Shown here: positions 1 through 9,530 of the stretch, piece after piece
How positions within the stretch are numbered: position 1 is the stretch's first letter
Layout of the letters: every line of letters begins with the position of its first letter
Assembly: GCF_019925205.1 (NCBI RefSeq)
Contig: NC_083560.1
Location: 3,720,001 to 3,784,000 of the forward strand
DNA from: Metopolophium dirhodum
Lineage: Eukaryota > Arthropoda > Insecta > Hemiptera > Aphididae
Reading direction: 5' to 3'
Length of the DNA: 64,000 nucleotides
Notes under the pieces: model-generated
What the model was told of the DNA's origin: nothing
The model's input: only the letters and a program-made list of their open reading frames with translations
Databases searched by the model: none
Translations under genes and position numbers: made by a program

Positions 1-131
1 TTTAAGACATAATAAATGTACAAATAAATTTAAAAAAATATGTACCCTGCAATACAGGGAAATAAATATATAATGAACATTTTTAGTTTAATTAAATCAA
101 AGTAACAAATGAAAATACATTATAAATAAAT

Positions 132-155
132 ACTTACTTATAATAATAAGTAAGT
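132..155. repeat. Small perfect hairpin
   Basis: ACTTACTTAT (132-141) is followed by a 4-base loop and its exact reverse complement ATAAGTAAGT (146-155). The stem is 10 bp. In AT-rich DNA this can arise by chance, and no function is claimed. Confidence 0.5.
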
Positions 156-1987
156 TTAATTTTAATTGTCTGATGTATATGTATCTTTTTTTTGTTTTTA
201 AATTATAAAATATAAATTTGAACCAAAATATAATTTTACTAGGAAAGTTGATGATAATACTTATACTCTTGTTCGTTTTTTTATGAAAACATGATTAAAC
301 ATTTAAATATTATACCTAGGTAGATAATAATATATTACTAAATTGATTAATTTTTCGGTCAACATTATTGTTGAGTATTAGTATTATATTATATTAGATA
401 GTCTATAATATCTATTTATGTATGCATTTGTATCAAAAATAGTATATTTTACTGTATAAACAATTAACTATAGTATTCAAATTTATAATAATAATAATAA
501 TTAATAATAATAAAATAGCTACCTATTATAATAAATGTATTGTATACTTAATACTTACGATGTACTAAAATACAAAAGGCATGCAACAAAGCTCTGATTT
601 ATAGATACTGCTGGGCGCTAATGAAATTGATAAGCTGACATAAATCTAACAAAAAATCACAAAAAAATTAAAATTATTAGTAGTACCTACTTATTTGACC
701 TGTAATAAATTATATTGAATTACATTGAGAGTTTATACTTTATAGGTACCCATTTTTTTAACAGAATCAGTGAAAATGTTTATCAATATGTAGATAGTTA
801 CTACAGATGCCTATGGAAAAAGATGTATTAGAATTAATTTAAATGTATTCAACTACGAGGTGTATGTGTTATATCTCAGAAAACATTATTAGAGTTCGTT
901 CATGTGTTTTTTTTTAAATCTCACCGAATTCATGATAGAACCACAGAATAGAATCTATTATTTATAATAATTCGGGACGATTTTCAAACATAAACTATAT
1001 TATTTTTAAGTCAGGGCGGAATAGCCAGGACGTGTGCTAGTGTACAAAGTGTATGTAGATACTAGATATTATAGACATGTATTAAGATTCTTTTACTACT
1101 TAAGTTAAAATATTAAACTATAAGGATTAGCCATTAGGTACCTATACAGTCCTCCAACAAAATATTTTAACGTAATATTCATGATTTATATTGAGTACTT
1201 CCAAGTTCCAACTTACCTAGATTGCTTCTTATTGCACAAAATTTAAAAAAAAACACAGAAACCGAACGGTCAAGAGTCAACGGCAAACAATAAAATAAAA
1301 ACAAGCGTACCACACGGCGTTACACACGCTGCTCAGTTGCTGAAAGGCGAACGGTGAATGGCGGCTTGTAGAATGTAGGCTGTTCATAGATGTTGTAGAC
1401 GAATCACTCACTAATTCACTATGATAAAATATGATAGGTTAGAACCTAACCTAATCGATAATAGTACATTACTGTTCGTAATCGTTGACATACGGAACAC
1501 TGGTTTATTATTAAATAATATTATTTTTGTACTGACTATTATTTTTATTGCCGGTAACTCAGAATCCAATGTTTACTATAAACTATTTATAAACGGTATG
1601 AGCCGCGAATCATGATAAGATACCTGGTTAGTTGTTATATACACAATACACATAATATTACTGTGAAGTTGCGTCGATGTTTTTATTTTTGAAGGCTTAA
1701 AGCAAATTGCATGTATGCTGTATATACAGATATAATATATTATACACAGTCAATAATTTATGATATTATTATAAAACTTTTTGTTTCAAATATACGTACA
1801 TATTAATGTAATATTCCAGACCTAACCTAACATAACCGGTAGGTCAATTGGCTCGGGATTGGGGAGGCGCAAAATTCGTTGAAAATTGGGTTTTTTACGT
1901 TTTTTTCGTTGGTTTTTCCACTATACCGCCAGAGTTTTCTGTACTATTGGCTTTTTTTCTTCCGGGGATGTGCTCCCGAATCGATTG

Positions 1988-1992
1988 GCACC
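1988..1992. repeat. Target-site duplication, left copy (GCACC)
   Basis: The five bases GCACC directly before the left LTR are repeated directly after the right LTR (9526-9530). A 5-bp duplication fits integrase-mediated insertion of a BEL/Pao element. It also shows that both LTR ends are the original pair and not a recombinant. Confidence 0.9.
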
Positions 1993-2108
1993 TGTTTGTC
2001 GCGAATTCCGGTTCACTTGAACTCGGGTGAAAACTCGACTATATTAGGCTGGGTGCTATCTAATTTAGTATAAGATAAATAAGGATATAATGATAGTGGA
2101 CTGTATAA

Positions 2109-2114
2109 TTTATT
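2109..2114 (-). promoter_or_regulatory. Putative LTR polyadenylation signal (AATAAA)
   Basis: The plus strand reads TTTATT, giving AATAAA in the sense of the element, about 116 bp upstream of the LTR outer end. The same signal is in the 5' LTR at 8696-8701. Only the copy in the 3' LTR would be expected to end transcripts. The hexamer is easily found by chance in AT-rich DNA. Confidence 0.4.
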
Positions 2115-2501
2115 TCTCTCCCTTTGAATAATAATTAATAAAATACAACGTAGACTTAATGCTATGTTAGTCCTATCACATCGCATAACATAAAATAATA
2201 ATAATTAATCACGGAACGTGATATTGGGTTATCAAACTATTACAATAATAAGGTATGATACGTCTGACCTGGGTACCGGTCGGTTGCTGTCCTGTACTGG
2301 TCGGGGTCGATGTATCTGCACCGGAAGACTGGGGAACGTGACGATCTACGACGGCGACACTACTGACCCAGTGCGACTAACATCGCACACGTGAATTGAA
2401 ATTAATGAGGATAACTTGCGATCACTCACCCCTTTCTATAATGCGAACACCAATTTTACTGTTCGAGCATGTAGAATGTGAGAGCGAGAATACGATCGAA
2501 A

Positions 2502-2543
2502 GTTCTTACAACGCGAATGTCGTTTATTCGAGCGTGTAAGAAC
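2502..2543. repeat. Imperfect hairpin inside the LTR
   Basis: The arms GTTCTTACA...CGAAT (from 2502) and ATTCG...TGTAAGAAC (to 2543) are near-complementary, about 17-18 bp each, around a 7-base loop. The same structure lies at 9089-9130 in the other LTR. It could fold in element RNA or bind a dimeric protein, but neither is shown. Confidence 0.55.
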
Positions 2544-2560
2544 CTATAAGGCGGCACATC

Positions 2561-2604
2561 AACGCGACGCTACAGCACAACGAACGCGACGATACGGCAC
2601 AACG
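2561..2604. repeat. 22-bp tandem duplication in the LTR
   Basis: Bases 2561-2582 and 2583-2604 are adjacent copies that differ at two positions. Both begin AACGCGACG and end GCACAACG. The same pair is at 9148-9191 in the other LTR. It lies toward the upstream (U3) side of the LTR in the element's direction, where short duplications often act as enhancers in LTR elements. That role is an inference. Confidence 0.7.
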
Positions 2605-2938
2605 AACCAGCGATCGCACTTATTGAGGAGAAAAAAGACGACTCTCGTATGTGGTACGTCAACTACATACAACGATAGACAATATAAACTTGACTAATAT
2701 GTCATACCGCGCAATGGCGACAATACTCGTAAAACACGTGACGATTTAAAAACAAAAAACAACGGCACTACGGACGCCTTCTTCCTGTAGCGCATGACGT
2801 GTAGAGTCCGTGATAAAACGAATTGACGACGAAAAACCGGCCGTTGGCCGGCACTGGGCTGCGCATGCGTGTCACGGAACCGGATCATTTTAAAATCGGA
2901 ATAACCGGCGCGCTCTGGTAGTTAACCGAGTCCCAACA

Positions 2939-2947
2939 TCCTCCCCC
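2939..2947 (-). promoter_or_regulatory. Polypurine tract (plus-strand primer)
   Basis: In the element's direction GGGGGAGGA lies immediately before the TG that opens the 3' LTR. A purine run at exactly this place is the usual RNase-H-resistant primer for second-strand DNA synthesis. Beyond it, 2948-3146 is a short non-coding stretch up to the gag-pol stop codon. Confidence 0.8.
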
Positions 2948-3146
2948 GCTTTGAAAGGGTACTTTCAAAACCGATACTTCTCGGTCAGACCATATCATTG
3001 TACAACTATTAAGTAATAAACAGAAACAAAAATAAACCTATGACAATTCAAATACAAAATAATGCATATATACATAAATAATTATACACAGCAAGAAAAT
3101 TTTATGTTTGGGATGGTGGAAGATGGAACAAATGGAAGAAGGTAAG

Positions 3147-6100
3147 TTAAGCGTTGTCGGTGGGTAGTTTAACCAACTTTACCACTGGACGTTTCAGTAT
3201 CCCTTCCGCTGTCTTGACAGTGGCTACACGGACCACTTGGTCAGCACCAGGGTGGACTTCGATGACCCGACCAATTTGCCACATCAAAGGAGGTCGAGAA
3301 GGTGAATTTATGACGACGATATCTCCGACACCGAGACTGGGATTTTGATGGAACCATTTCTGTCTACTCTGCAGCGTGTGCAAATACTCCCGATTCCACC
3401 GTTTCCAAAATGATTGAAGGGCTTGTTTAATTAACTGCCAGCGTTTGAGGCGATTCTGCGGAATGTCACTGATGTCGTGTTCAGGAATTGCCAAGATCGG
3501 TTGTCCGATCAAAAAATGTCCCGGTGTTAGCACAGACAAATCGTTCGGATCGCTTGACATGACAACCAAGGGTCGAGAATTGAGTACACCCTCGATCCGT
3601 GTAATCAATGTCGTCAATTCCTCTAAGGTATGCACCTGATTACCTACAACCTTTTTTAGGTGTAACTTTGTACTTTTGATAGCAGCTTCCCAAATACCGC
3701 CAAAGTGCGGAGCTGCAGGCGGGTTAAATCGCCACTGACACGGAACTCGTGCATGCAGAGCTTCTTGGAGTGCTGCGTCTTTAAATAATGTCTTAAGCTG
3801 CCTTGCTGCTCCAATGTAATTTGTACCACAATCCGAGTGGATCTGTGCAGGAATTCCTCTACGGGCTACAAATCGATCCAGCGCAGCCATAAAGGCTTCC
3901 GTTGACAAATCCGTTACCACCTCCAGGTGGACAGCCTTGGTGGATAGACAAATAAATAACGCAAGATACGCCTTATAAGTCCTTGAATTACGGCGTTGAC
4001 TTTCTTTAACCGTGAATGGACCTCCGTAGTCCATCCCGACATTTGTAAATGGTCGACATTGTTGGACTCTTGCTGAGGGTAAATCTGCCATCACTGGTTG
4101 GGGAGCGGCAGCCTTGTATCTGACACACACTGTACATTTAAATATAACTTGCCGTATCGCAGCTCGACTGGAAACGATCCAAAAACGTCGCTGAATTAGT
4201 GAGGCCACTAGACGCGATCCACCATGTAAAGTGTTCTGATGGTAGTGTTGAATAATGATGTAAGCAAGGTGAGACGACTTTGGTAACAAGATAGGGTGTT
4301 TGGCGTCTATGTTCAAGTCCGAATGCTGTAGACGGCCGCCTACTCTAATCACACCGTGAGCATCGACAAAAGGTGCAAGTTGAGCGAGGGAACTCGGGGT
4401 GATGACGGAATTTGAAGTTCCTAGTTGGTGGTGCAACTCTGCGTAATATAACCTTTGAGTGTACCTCGCTACCTTTGTCAAAACATTTTCGTACTCCTTC
4501 CAAATGATTGGTCCACTCACGACTGGACGTTGTCGAGCCTTGTCGACAAATCGAAGACAATATGCTAGCACCCGTTGCATCTTGCGCAACACAGAAAACC
4601 GCTGAATCAAACTATCATCAACCTGTTGAGCTAACAGCACATTTTTCGATGGGCGTTTAAAATCAGGGAGCTCTGCAGGATCTACAATCGATGTGATGGC
4701 AACCGGCCATTGCTCTTCCGGATACTGGAGAAATTCCGGTCCATGTAGAAATGATGAACATGCTACCAAGGCATCTGGAAGCAGTCCTCGCGATGCAGGG
4801 TCGGCTGGATTATCTGCAGTACCGACGTGAGCCCATTCGCACTGGGGTACGAGATTGCGTATTTTCGATACTCGGTTTGTGACAAAGATTTTAAATAGCC
4901 TTTGTTCAGCTGTGAGCCACGATAAAACAATAGTTGAATCTGTCCATGCCCGGACACGTGTGATCTTGATTCTGCCCTGTAAAACTTTCAAACGTAGAGA
5001 CAAGAGACGTGACAACAAGAGTGCGGCACAGAGCTCTAGCCGTGGTATGGTTAATGGCATATCCATTGATGATGACTTCAGTGGTGCAACCTTTGTTTTA
5101 CATGCCAGGAAATACAATCGGACATTATCACTCTGGTCTACCACACGCAAATACACTGTTGCTGCATATCCAACCTGAGACGCGTCAGCGAATCCTAGTA
5201 ATTGTATATCTTGACTGTTGACTACTGCAATGTGTCGTGGTAACGACAAGCATGCTAAGTCCGGCAGCTTATCGATGAAACCTTGCCACAACGATGTCAA
5301 AGCTGATGAAAGTGGTGCATCCCAATCTGATTTTTCCATCCATAGCCTCTGCATTAAACACTTGGCCCAGAAAACCATCGGACCCAACGCGCCGATTGGA
5401 TCATAAAGGCGAGCAACAGTTGATAATACTGACCGTTTTGTAGGAGTAACTTGACTTATCGTCGAATGATAGCCGAATGTGTCAAGTACAGGGTCCCAAT
5501 GTACTCCTAAAACTTTGACGGCCTGTTCCCTAGTTGGCTCTATCCATGGTGTCATAGCCCGGTCTTCAATGTCGATAGTGTTCAAAATCTCGGGACAATT
5601 GCTAGCCCATTTTTTCAGGCTAAATCCACCTCGATTTAACAAGTCGATGATTTGGATTTTTGCTGCTAAAACGTCCTCTAAAGTGTCAGCGCCAACGAAA
5701 ATATCATCCACGTATGTATCAGTTAACAGGACATCGTGGACGAGTGGAAATTCAGGTCCATCATCCATATTGAGCTGTTGTAGGCATCGAATCGCTAAAA
5801 ACGGAGCCGAACTTACGCCATATGTGACCGTACACAACTCATACTCCTGTACCTCGTCACTAGGCGAATTGCGCCATAGTATATGTTGATAAACTCTATC
5901 TGGTTCATGTAGACATATTTGACGGTACATTTTAGTGATGTCGGCTGTAAAGACAAATTTGTGTAGTCGACTGCGCAACAAAACATCACCGATTTCAGTC
6001 TGAAGCTTTGGTCCAGTCACCAAGCAGTCATTTAATGAGACTCCGGATGAAGACTTAGCTGAGGCATCAAACACCACACGAATCTTCAGTTCCTCATTAC

Positions 6101-8411
6101 ACCGTTTAACTACAGGATGGTGAGGTATAAAATATTTGCCTGGCTCGGTCGCTAACTTCATATGTCCTAACGATCTGTAATCATCCATGAAGGCCCGGTA
6201 GGCAGTATATAATTCCGGATCCTTTTCAAGGCGACGTTCTAAATTATACAATCGGTTCAGAGCAGAAGTTCTGGATGACCCTAAAACGACCGTTTTCTCA
6301 TCTTGACATCCGATGTCAGCTGTATCCGGGAAACATACTATTGTTCGAAACGGTAAACCAACATAAAATCGACCGGTGGCGTCTCGTTTCGTGGTTTTAA
6401 CAAACCAGTCTTCACATTGCTTGTCTTGTGTAGTTGGCATTGTTGACTCTGTGGGTTCCTCTACTGTCCAAAAACGCTGCATCAATTCTTCGATCGGAGG
6501 GGTTGTACTAATTGACAGAGACGTAAGCGGAGTATGTGTGTTATCCTGTAACGCACCAATTATGACCCAACCTAATTGTGTATTCATCGCTGATGGTAAG
6601 CCTTCGGTGTGTATAACGTCAGCTCTAGATTGAATGACGGACGGATATAAATCTCCTCCAATCAACATATCTACTGGCGCAGGGTGATCAAATTGAGGGT
6701 CGGCAAAGACAAGATGACGATAACGATCTCGTACCTCAGCTGGCAAAACCCTGTTAGGCATCGTTGACATAATTCGAGGTAAGACAATGACGTTGGTTCC
6801 CTTAAATTCGGGAGCGTCGGCTTGTACAGGAACAAAATTAAAATTAGTTTGGCCTTTGACAGTAGTAACCGGTTGTTGGGAAAGTCCGATGACCTCAACA
6901 GGACACTTCCTTCGAGTCAAACCTAACCGATTGACACAATCCACTGTCATTGCGGACACCTGTGATCCACTGTCTAACACTGCCCTGACTGCTTGTAAAA
7001 CTCCTGTATTGTCACGAACCCTGACTACGACAGTTCCTAACAAAACAGTGGTTTCAGTATGTGTAACTCCCGAAAACTGTGTTGCATTACAACTTGTAGT
7101 GGCTCGTTCGGAGTTGTCATTTGTCTTATCGGTATTCGATTTTGTAATATCATCTGTCAAGTGTAGTAATGTACTATGTTTACTCGAACATATACGGCAC
7201 GTAAAAGACGTAGGACACGCATTGCTCATGTGTCCACTGTTCAAACAAACAAAACATAATTGATTTTTATTGACAAAATCACGGCGACTGCTAACTGGTT
7301 GTTTTCGGAATCCAAAACACTTGTAAATTGCATGAGGATGTCCACAAAACAAACACTTTTTTGTCTTGGCCGGGGTGACCGCGGCTAACGATGTCTTCTC
7401 GGACTTCTTGCCCTGGATCTTCTTAGTCGTTGTCTTCCCTACGGTCCTTTCATTGTTTTCTACATAACTAATGCCAGAACTACTGCCAACGTTTTCCAAA
7501 ACGTTACATCGTTGTGATACGAAATCTAATAATGAGTTCAAGTCAGGTATTTGATTTTTAGCGACAGTAGCTTCGAATAATCGTCGTGTCATGGGATCAA
7601 TAACCCGTGAACCGATGTAGAATAGTAAAAAACCAGCAAAGTCACTAACTCCAAGAGCTTGTATAGCTGATACATTTTCCCGAAAAGTGTTGACGAACAA
7701 TGAAAGTGAAGCCGGAGATTCCTTTGTTAACGGCGCAAATGCAAATAATTTTTCAATGTGCGCAGTAACTAATAAGCGTTTATTGTCGTACCGATCTTTG
7801 AGTGCGTTCCAAGCAATAGAATAATTGTCGGCTGTAAGTGGGACTGCTTTTACTATTGTTAACGCTGGACCTAATAAATAGCACAACAGATAATGGAAAC
7901 GCTCAATGTCCGTGTAATGTTCGTTGACGTGCACCAAAGAAGTAAACATATCACGGAAGGAACACCATTCAATGATATTTCCATCAAATTTAGGAATCTC
8001 TATTCTCGGTAAGACAAGTGATTGTACAGAAGTCTGCCTATTATTATTGCGCAGCGTGGCTATCGAATTATTCGGTTTTAACTTTGCTACTATCACATTA
8101 ATTTGATCACACATTGATTGCATTGTTTTGGTGACATCCTCATCTACTCGTATAAATTCGTCTACTTCGTCGGTCTCAGCAAATACTGACAGAATATGTT
8201 TTTGTTCATTATTGAAAGTAATGACAAGTTGATCTAACGACATAATTCGAGCTTCTAACGTAGGACGATTTTCGGAATTAATTACGGCATCATTAGCAAT
8301 GCTCAATATTTTATTAATTGACCGTAACGCGACGTCTCGTGCTGCACGCGCGCGCGTTAACTCGACCCTTTTTTGTTCATTGTTAATTTGTTGTTGATTT
8401 TTTCTCGTCAT
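3147..8411 (-). CDS. BEL/Pao Gag-Pol polyprotein (protease, RT, RNase H, integrase)
   Basis: A single uninterrupted frame of 1754 codons from the first in-frame ATG (complement of 8409-8411, A at -3) to TAA at 3147-3149. The open frame extends 30 codons further upstream to a TTG at 8501, but that leader is hydrophobic, lacks ATG and probably belongs to the 5' leader. Residues are counted from the ATG. The Gag-like part includes a DUF1759-type region (about 135-280). Three Cys/His clusters follow: C353-C356-H360-C365, a CX2CX4HX4C knuckle at C386-C389-H394-C399, and a CX2C at 405-408. The aspartic protease has DSGS at 480-483. The reverse transcriptase has a catalytic D824 and YVDD at 900-903. 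RNase H acidic residues appear as D1076, E1126, D1158 and D1200. The integrase has an HX4HX29CX2C zinc site (H1391, H1396, C1426, C1429, each minus 0-30 for H1391 by the longer count; H1361/H1366 may apply to the first pair) and a DDE triad at D1461, D1527, E1575. A C-terminal extension resembling DUF5641 ends the protein. No key catalytic residue is missing. The polyprotein would make the capsid-like particle, copy the RNA and insert the cDNA. Confidence 0.95.
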   Translation of the reverse strand: MTRKNQQQINNEQKRVELTRARAARDVALRSINKILSIANDAVINSENRPTLEARIMSLDQLVITFNNEQKHILSVFAETDEVDEFIRVDEDVTKTMQSMCDQINVIVAKLKPNNSIATLRNNNRQTSVQSLVLPRIEIPKFDGNIIEWCSFRDMFTSLVHVNEHYTDIERFHYLLCYLLGPALTIVKAVPLTADNYSIAWNALKDRYDNKRLLVTAHIEKLFAFAPLTKESPASLSLFVNTFRENVSAIQALGVSDFAGFLLFYIGSRVIDPMTRRLFEATVAKNQIPDLNSLLDFVSQRCNVLENVGSSSGISYVENNERTVGKTTTKKIQGKKSEKTSLAAVTPAKTKKCLFCGHPHAIYKCFGFRKQPVSSRRDFVNKNQLCFVCLNSGHMSNACPTSFTCRICSSKHSTLLHLTDDITKSNTDKTNDNSERATTSCNATQFSGVTHTETTVLLGTVVVRVRDNTGVLQAVRAVLDSGSQVSAMTVDCVNRLGLTRRKCPVEVIGLSQQPVTTVKGQTNFNFVPVQADAPEFKGTNVIVLPRIMSTMPNRVLPAEVRDRYRHLVFADPQFDHPAPVDMLIGGDLYPSVIQSRADVIHTEGLPSAMNTQLGWVIIGALQDNTHTPLTSLSISTTPPIEELMQRFWTVEEPTESTMPTTQDKQCEDWFVKTTKRDATGRFYVGLPFRTIVCFPDTADIGCQDEKTVVLGSSRTSALNRLYNLERRLEKDPELYTAYRAFMDDYRSLGHMKLATEPGKYFIPHHPVVKRCNEELKIRVVFDASAKSSSGVSLNDCLVTGPKLQTEIGDVLLRSRLHKFVFTADITKMYRQICLHEPDRVYQHILWRNSPSDEVQEYELCTVTYGVSSAPFLAIRCLQQLNMDDGPEFPLVHDVLLTDTYVDDIFVGADTLEDVLAAKIQIIDLLNRGGFSLKKWASNCPEILNTIDIEDRAMTPWIEPTREQAVKVLGVHWDPVLDTFGYHSTISQVTPTKRSVLSTVARLYDPIGALGPMVFWAKCLMQRLWMEKSDWDAPLSSALTSLWQGFIDKLPDLACLSLPRHIAVVNSQDIQLLGFADASQVGYAATVYLRVVDQSDNVRLYFLACKTKVAPLKSSSMDMPLTIPRLELCAALLLSRLLSLRLKVLQGRIKITRVRAWTDSTIVLSWLTAEQRLFKIFVTNRVSKIRNLVPQCEWAHVGTADNPADPASRGLLPDALVACSSFLHGPEFLQYPEEQWPVAITSIVDPAELPDFKRPSKNVLLAQQVDDSLIQRFSVLRKMQRVLAYCLRFVDKARQRPVVSGPIIWKEYENVLTKVARYTQRLYYAELHHQLGTSNSVITPSSLAQLAPFVDAHGVIRVGGRLQHSDLNIDAKHPILLPKSSHLAYIIIQHYHQNTLHGGSRLVASLIQRRFWIVSSRAAIRQVIFKCTVCVRYKAAAPQPVMADLPSARVQQCRPFTNVGMDYGGPFTVKESQRRNSRTYKAYLALFICLSTKAVHLEVVTDLSTEAFMAALDRFVARRGIPAQIHSDCGTNYIGAARQLKTLFKDAALQEALHARVPCQWRFNPPAAPHFGGIWEAAIKSTKLHLKKVVGNQVHTLEELTTLITRIEGVLNSRPLVVMSSDPNDLSVLTPGHFLIGQPILAIPEHDISDIPQNRLKRWQLIKQALQSFWKRWNREYLHTLQSRQKWFHQNPSLGVGDIVVINSPSRPPLMWQIGRVIEVHPGADQVVRVATVKTAEGILKRPVVKLVKLPTDNA

Positions 8412-8559
8412 TGTAAATGATGTAGTACCTAACCACCTAACAACGCAAAACAACCTAACAAGACAAAATAAAAATAACAAGGATGCTAATAGGATAAACA
8501 AATAATAATATCCTACAAAAATAATACACTAACACTCTAACAGTAATTTATTGATAGCG
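8412..8559 (-). other. 5' leader of the BEL/Pao element
   Basis: This is non-coding sequence between the primer-binding site and the gag-pol ATG. Part of it (8412-8501) is open in frame with gag-pol. It encodes a hydrophobic run starting from a TTG and is probably not translated. On the plus strand it contains several CCTAAC-type motifs. Confidence 0.6.
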
Positions 8560-8577
8560 ATCCGGTTCGAAGGACCA
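8560..8577 (-). promoter_or_regulatory. Primer-binding site, probably tRNA-Tyr
   Basis: In the element's direction TGGTCCTTCGAACCGGAT starts two bases after the 5' LTR. TGG pairs with the tRNA 3' CCA. The implied tRNA has A73 and an acceptor 5' strand CCUUCGA, which I recall as the start of animal tRNA-Tyr. One T-stem position differs from the usual tRNA-Tyr. The role as a PBS is secure from its place, but the tRNA identity is from memory. Confidence 0.75.
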
Positions 8578-8579
8578 AA

Positions 8580-9525
8580 TGTTTGTCGCGAATTCCGGTT
8601 CACTTGAACTCGGGTGAAAACTCGACTATATTAGGCTGGGTGCTATCTAATTTAGTATAAGATAAATAAGGATATAATGATAGTGGACTGTATAATTTAT
8701 TTCTCTCCCTTTGAATAATAATTAATAAAATACAACGTAGACTTAATGCTATGTTAGTCCTATCACATCGCATAACATAAAATAATAATAATTAATCACG
8801 GAACGTGATATTGGGTTATCAAACTATTACAATAATAAGGTATGATACGTCTGACCTGGGTACCGGTCGGTTGCTGTCCTGTACTGGTCGGGGTCGATGT
8901 ATCTGCACCGGAAGACTGGGGAACGTGACGATCTACGACGGCGACACTACTGACCCAGTGCGACTAACATCGCACACGTGAATTGAAATTAATGAGGATA
9001 ACTTGCGATCACTCACCCCTTTCTATAATGCGAACATCAATTTTACTGTTCGAGCATGTAGAATGTGAGAGCGAGAATACGATCGAAAGTTCTTACAACG
9101 CGAATGTCGTTTATTCGAGCGTGTAAGAACCTATAAGGCGGCACATCAACGCGACGCTACAGCACAACGAACGCGACGATACGGCACAACGAACCAGCGA
9201 TCGCACTTATTGAGGAGAAAAAAGACGACTCTCGTATGTGGTACGTCAACTACATACAACGATAGACAATATAAACTTGACTAATATGTCATACCGCGCA
9301 ATGGCGACAATACTCGTAAAACACGTGACGATTTAAAAACAAAAAACAACGGCACTACGGACGCCTTCTTCCTGTAGCGCATGACGTGTAGAGTCCGTGA
9401 TAAAACGAATTGACGACGAAAAACCGGCCGTTGGCCGGCACTGGGCTGCGCATGCGTGTCACGGAACCGGATCATTTTAAAATCGGAATAACCGGCGCGC
9501 TCTGGTAGTTAACCGAGTCCCAACA
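8580..9525 (-). repeat. 5' LTR of the BEL/Pao element
   Basis: This is the 946-bp partner of 1993-2938, at a constant offset of 6,587 bp. The only difference seen is T at 9037 where the other LTR has C (2450). In the element's direction it would drive transcription. The TATA-like TTTATATT lies around 9268-9275 and the AATAAA at 8696-8701. The 22-bp duplication (9148-9191) and the hairpin (9089-9130) are both retained. Confidence 0.95.
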
Positions 9526-9530
9526 GCACC
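9526..9530. repeat. Target-site duplication, right copy (GCACC)
   Basis: These five bases repeat those at 1988-1992. Removing the element and one copy restores a continuous flank reading ...GATTGGCACCAATACC.... Confidence 0.9.

Larger units (their letters stand above)
1..1992. other. AT-rich non-coding left flank
   Basis: I see no gene here. The stretch is strongly AT-rich, with ATT/AAT microsatellite-like patches (for example around 480-530). The only open frames are short (60-64 codons) and have no recognisable motif. A less AT-rich patch at about 1260-1400 stands out. The sequence next to the transposon (about 1850-1992) continues directly into 9531 onward once the insertion and one target copy are removed, so the two flanks formed one locus before the insertion. 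Confidence 0.6.
1993..2938 (-). repeat. 3' LTR of the BEL/Pao element
   Basis: This is a 946-bp terminal repeat. On the minus strand it begins TGTTGGGACT and ends GACAAACA. It matches 8580-9525 base for base by eye except at 2450. On the minus strand it contains an AATAAA polyadenylation signal (complement of 2109-2114), about 116 bp before the outer end, and a TATA-like TTTATATT (around 2681-2688). It also carries a 22-bp tandem duplication and a hairpin, annotated separately. Its CpG content is clearly higher than that of the flanking DNA. Confidence 0.95.
1993..9525 (-). mobile_element. Complete BEL/Pao LTR retrotransposon
   Basis: This is a 7,533-bp element, transcribed on the minus strand. 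Going in its own direction it has a 5' LTR (8580-9525), a tRNA primer-binding site (8560-8577), a short leader, one gag-pol frame (8411-3147), a 3' non-coding stretch of about 200 bp (2948-3146), a polypurine tract (2939-2947) and a 3' LTR (1993-2938). Both LTRs are 946 bp, begin TG and end CA. I read one difference between them (C at 2450, T at 9037). GCACC is duplicated on both sides. The order protease, RT, RNase H, integrase, together with a Gag rich in Cys/His knuckles and an integrase followed by a long C-terminal region, is typical of the BEL/Pao clade. There is no room for an envelope gene between pol and the 3' LTR. All parts needed for autonomous movement appear present. Confidence 0.95.

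Noticed and set aside
1421..1615. 64-codon open frame in the left flank
   Set aside because: It is short and AT-biased, with no motif, as expected by chance.
1440..1830. CCTAACCTAA motifs that resemble the arthropod telomere repeat TTAGG
   Set aside because: At most two units occur in a row (about 1444-1454 and 1821-1831), which is not a telomeric tract.
2939..3146. Possible envelope gene between pol and the 3' LTR
   Set aside because: Only about 200 bp is available and no open frame is present.
3154..8106. Plus-strand open frames opposite the gag-pol gene, up to 158 codons
   Set aside because: They are shadows of the minus-strand polyprotein, with no recognisable domain.
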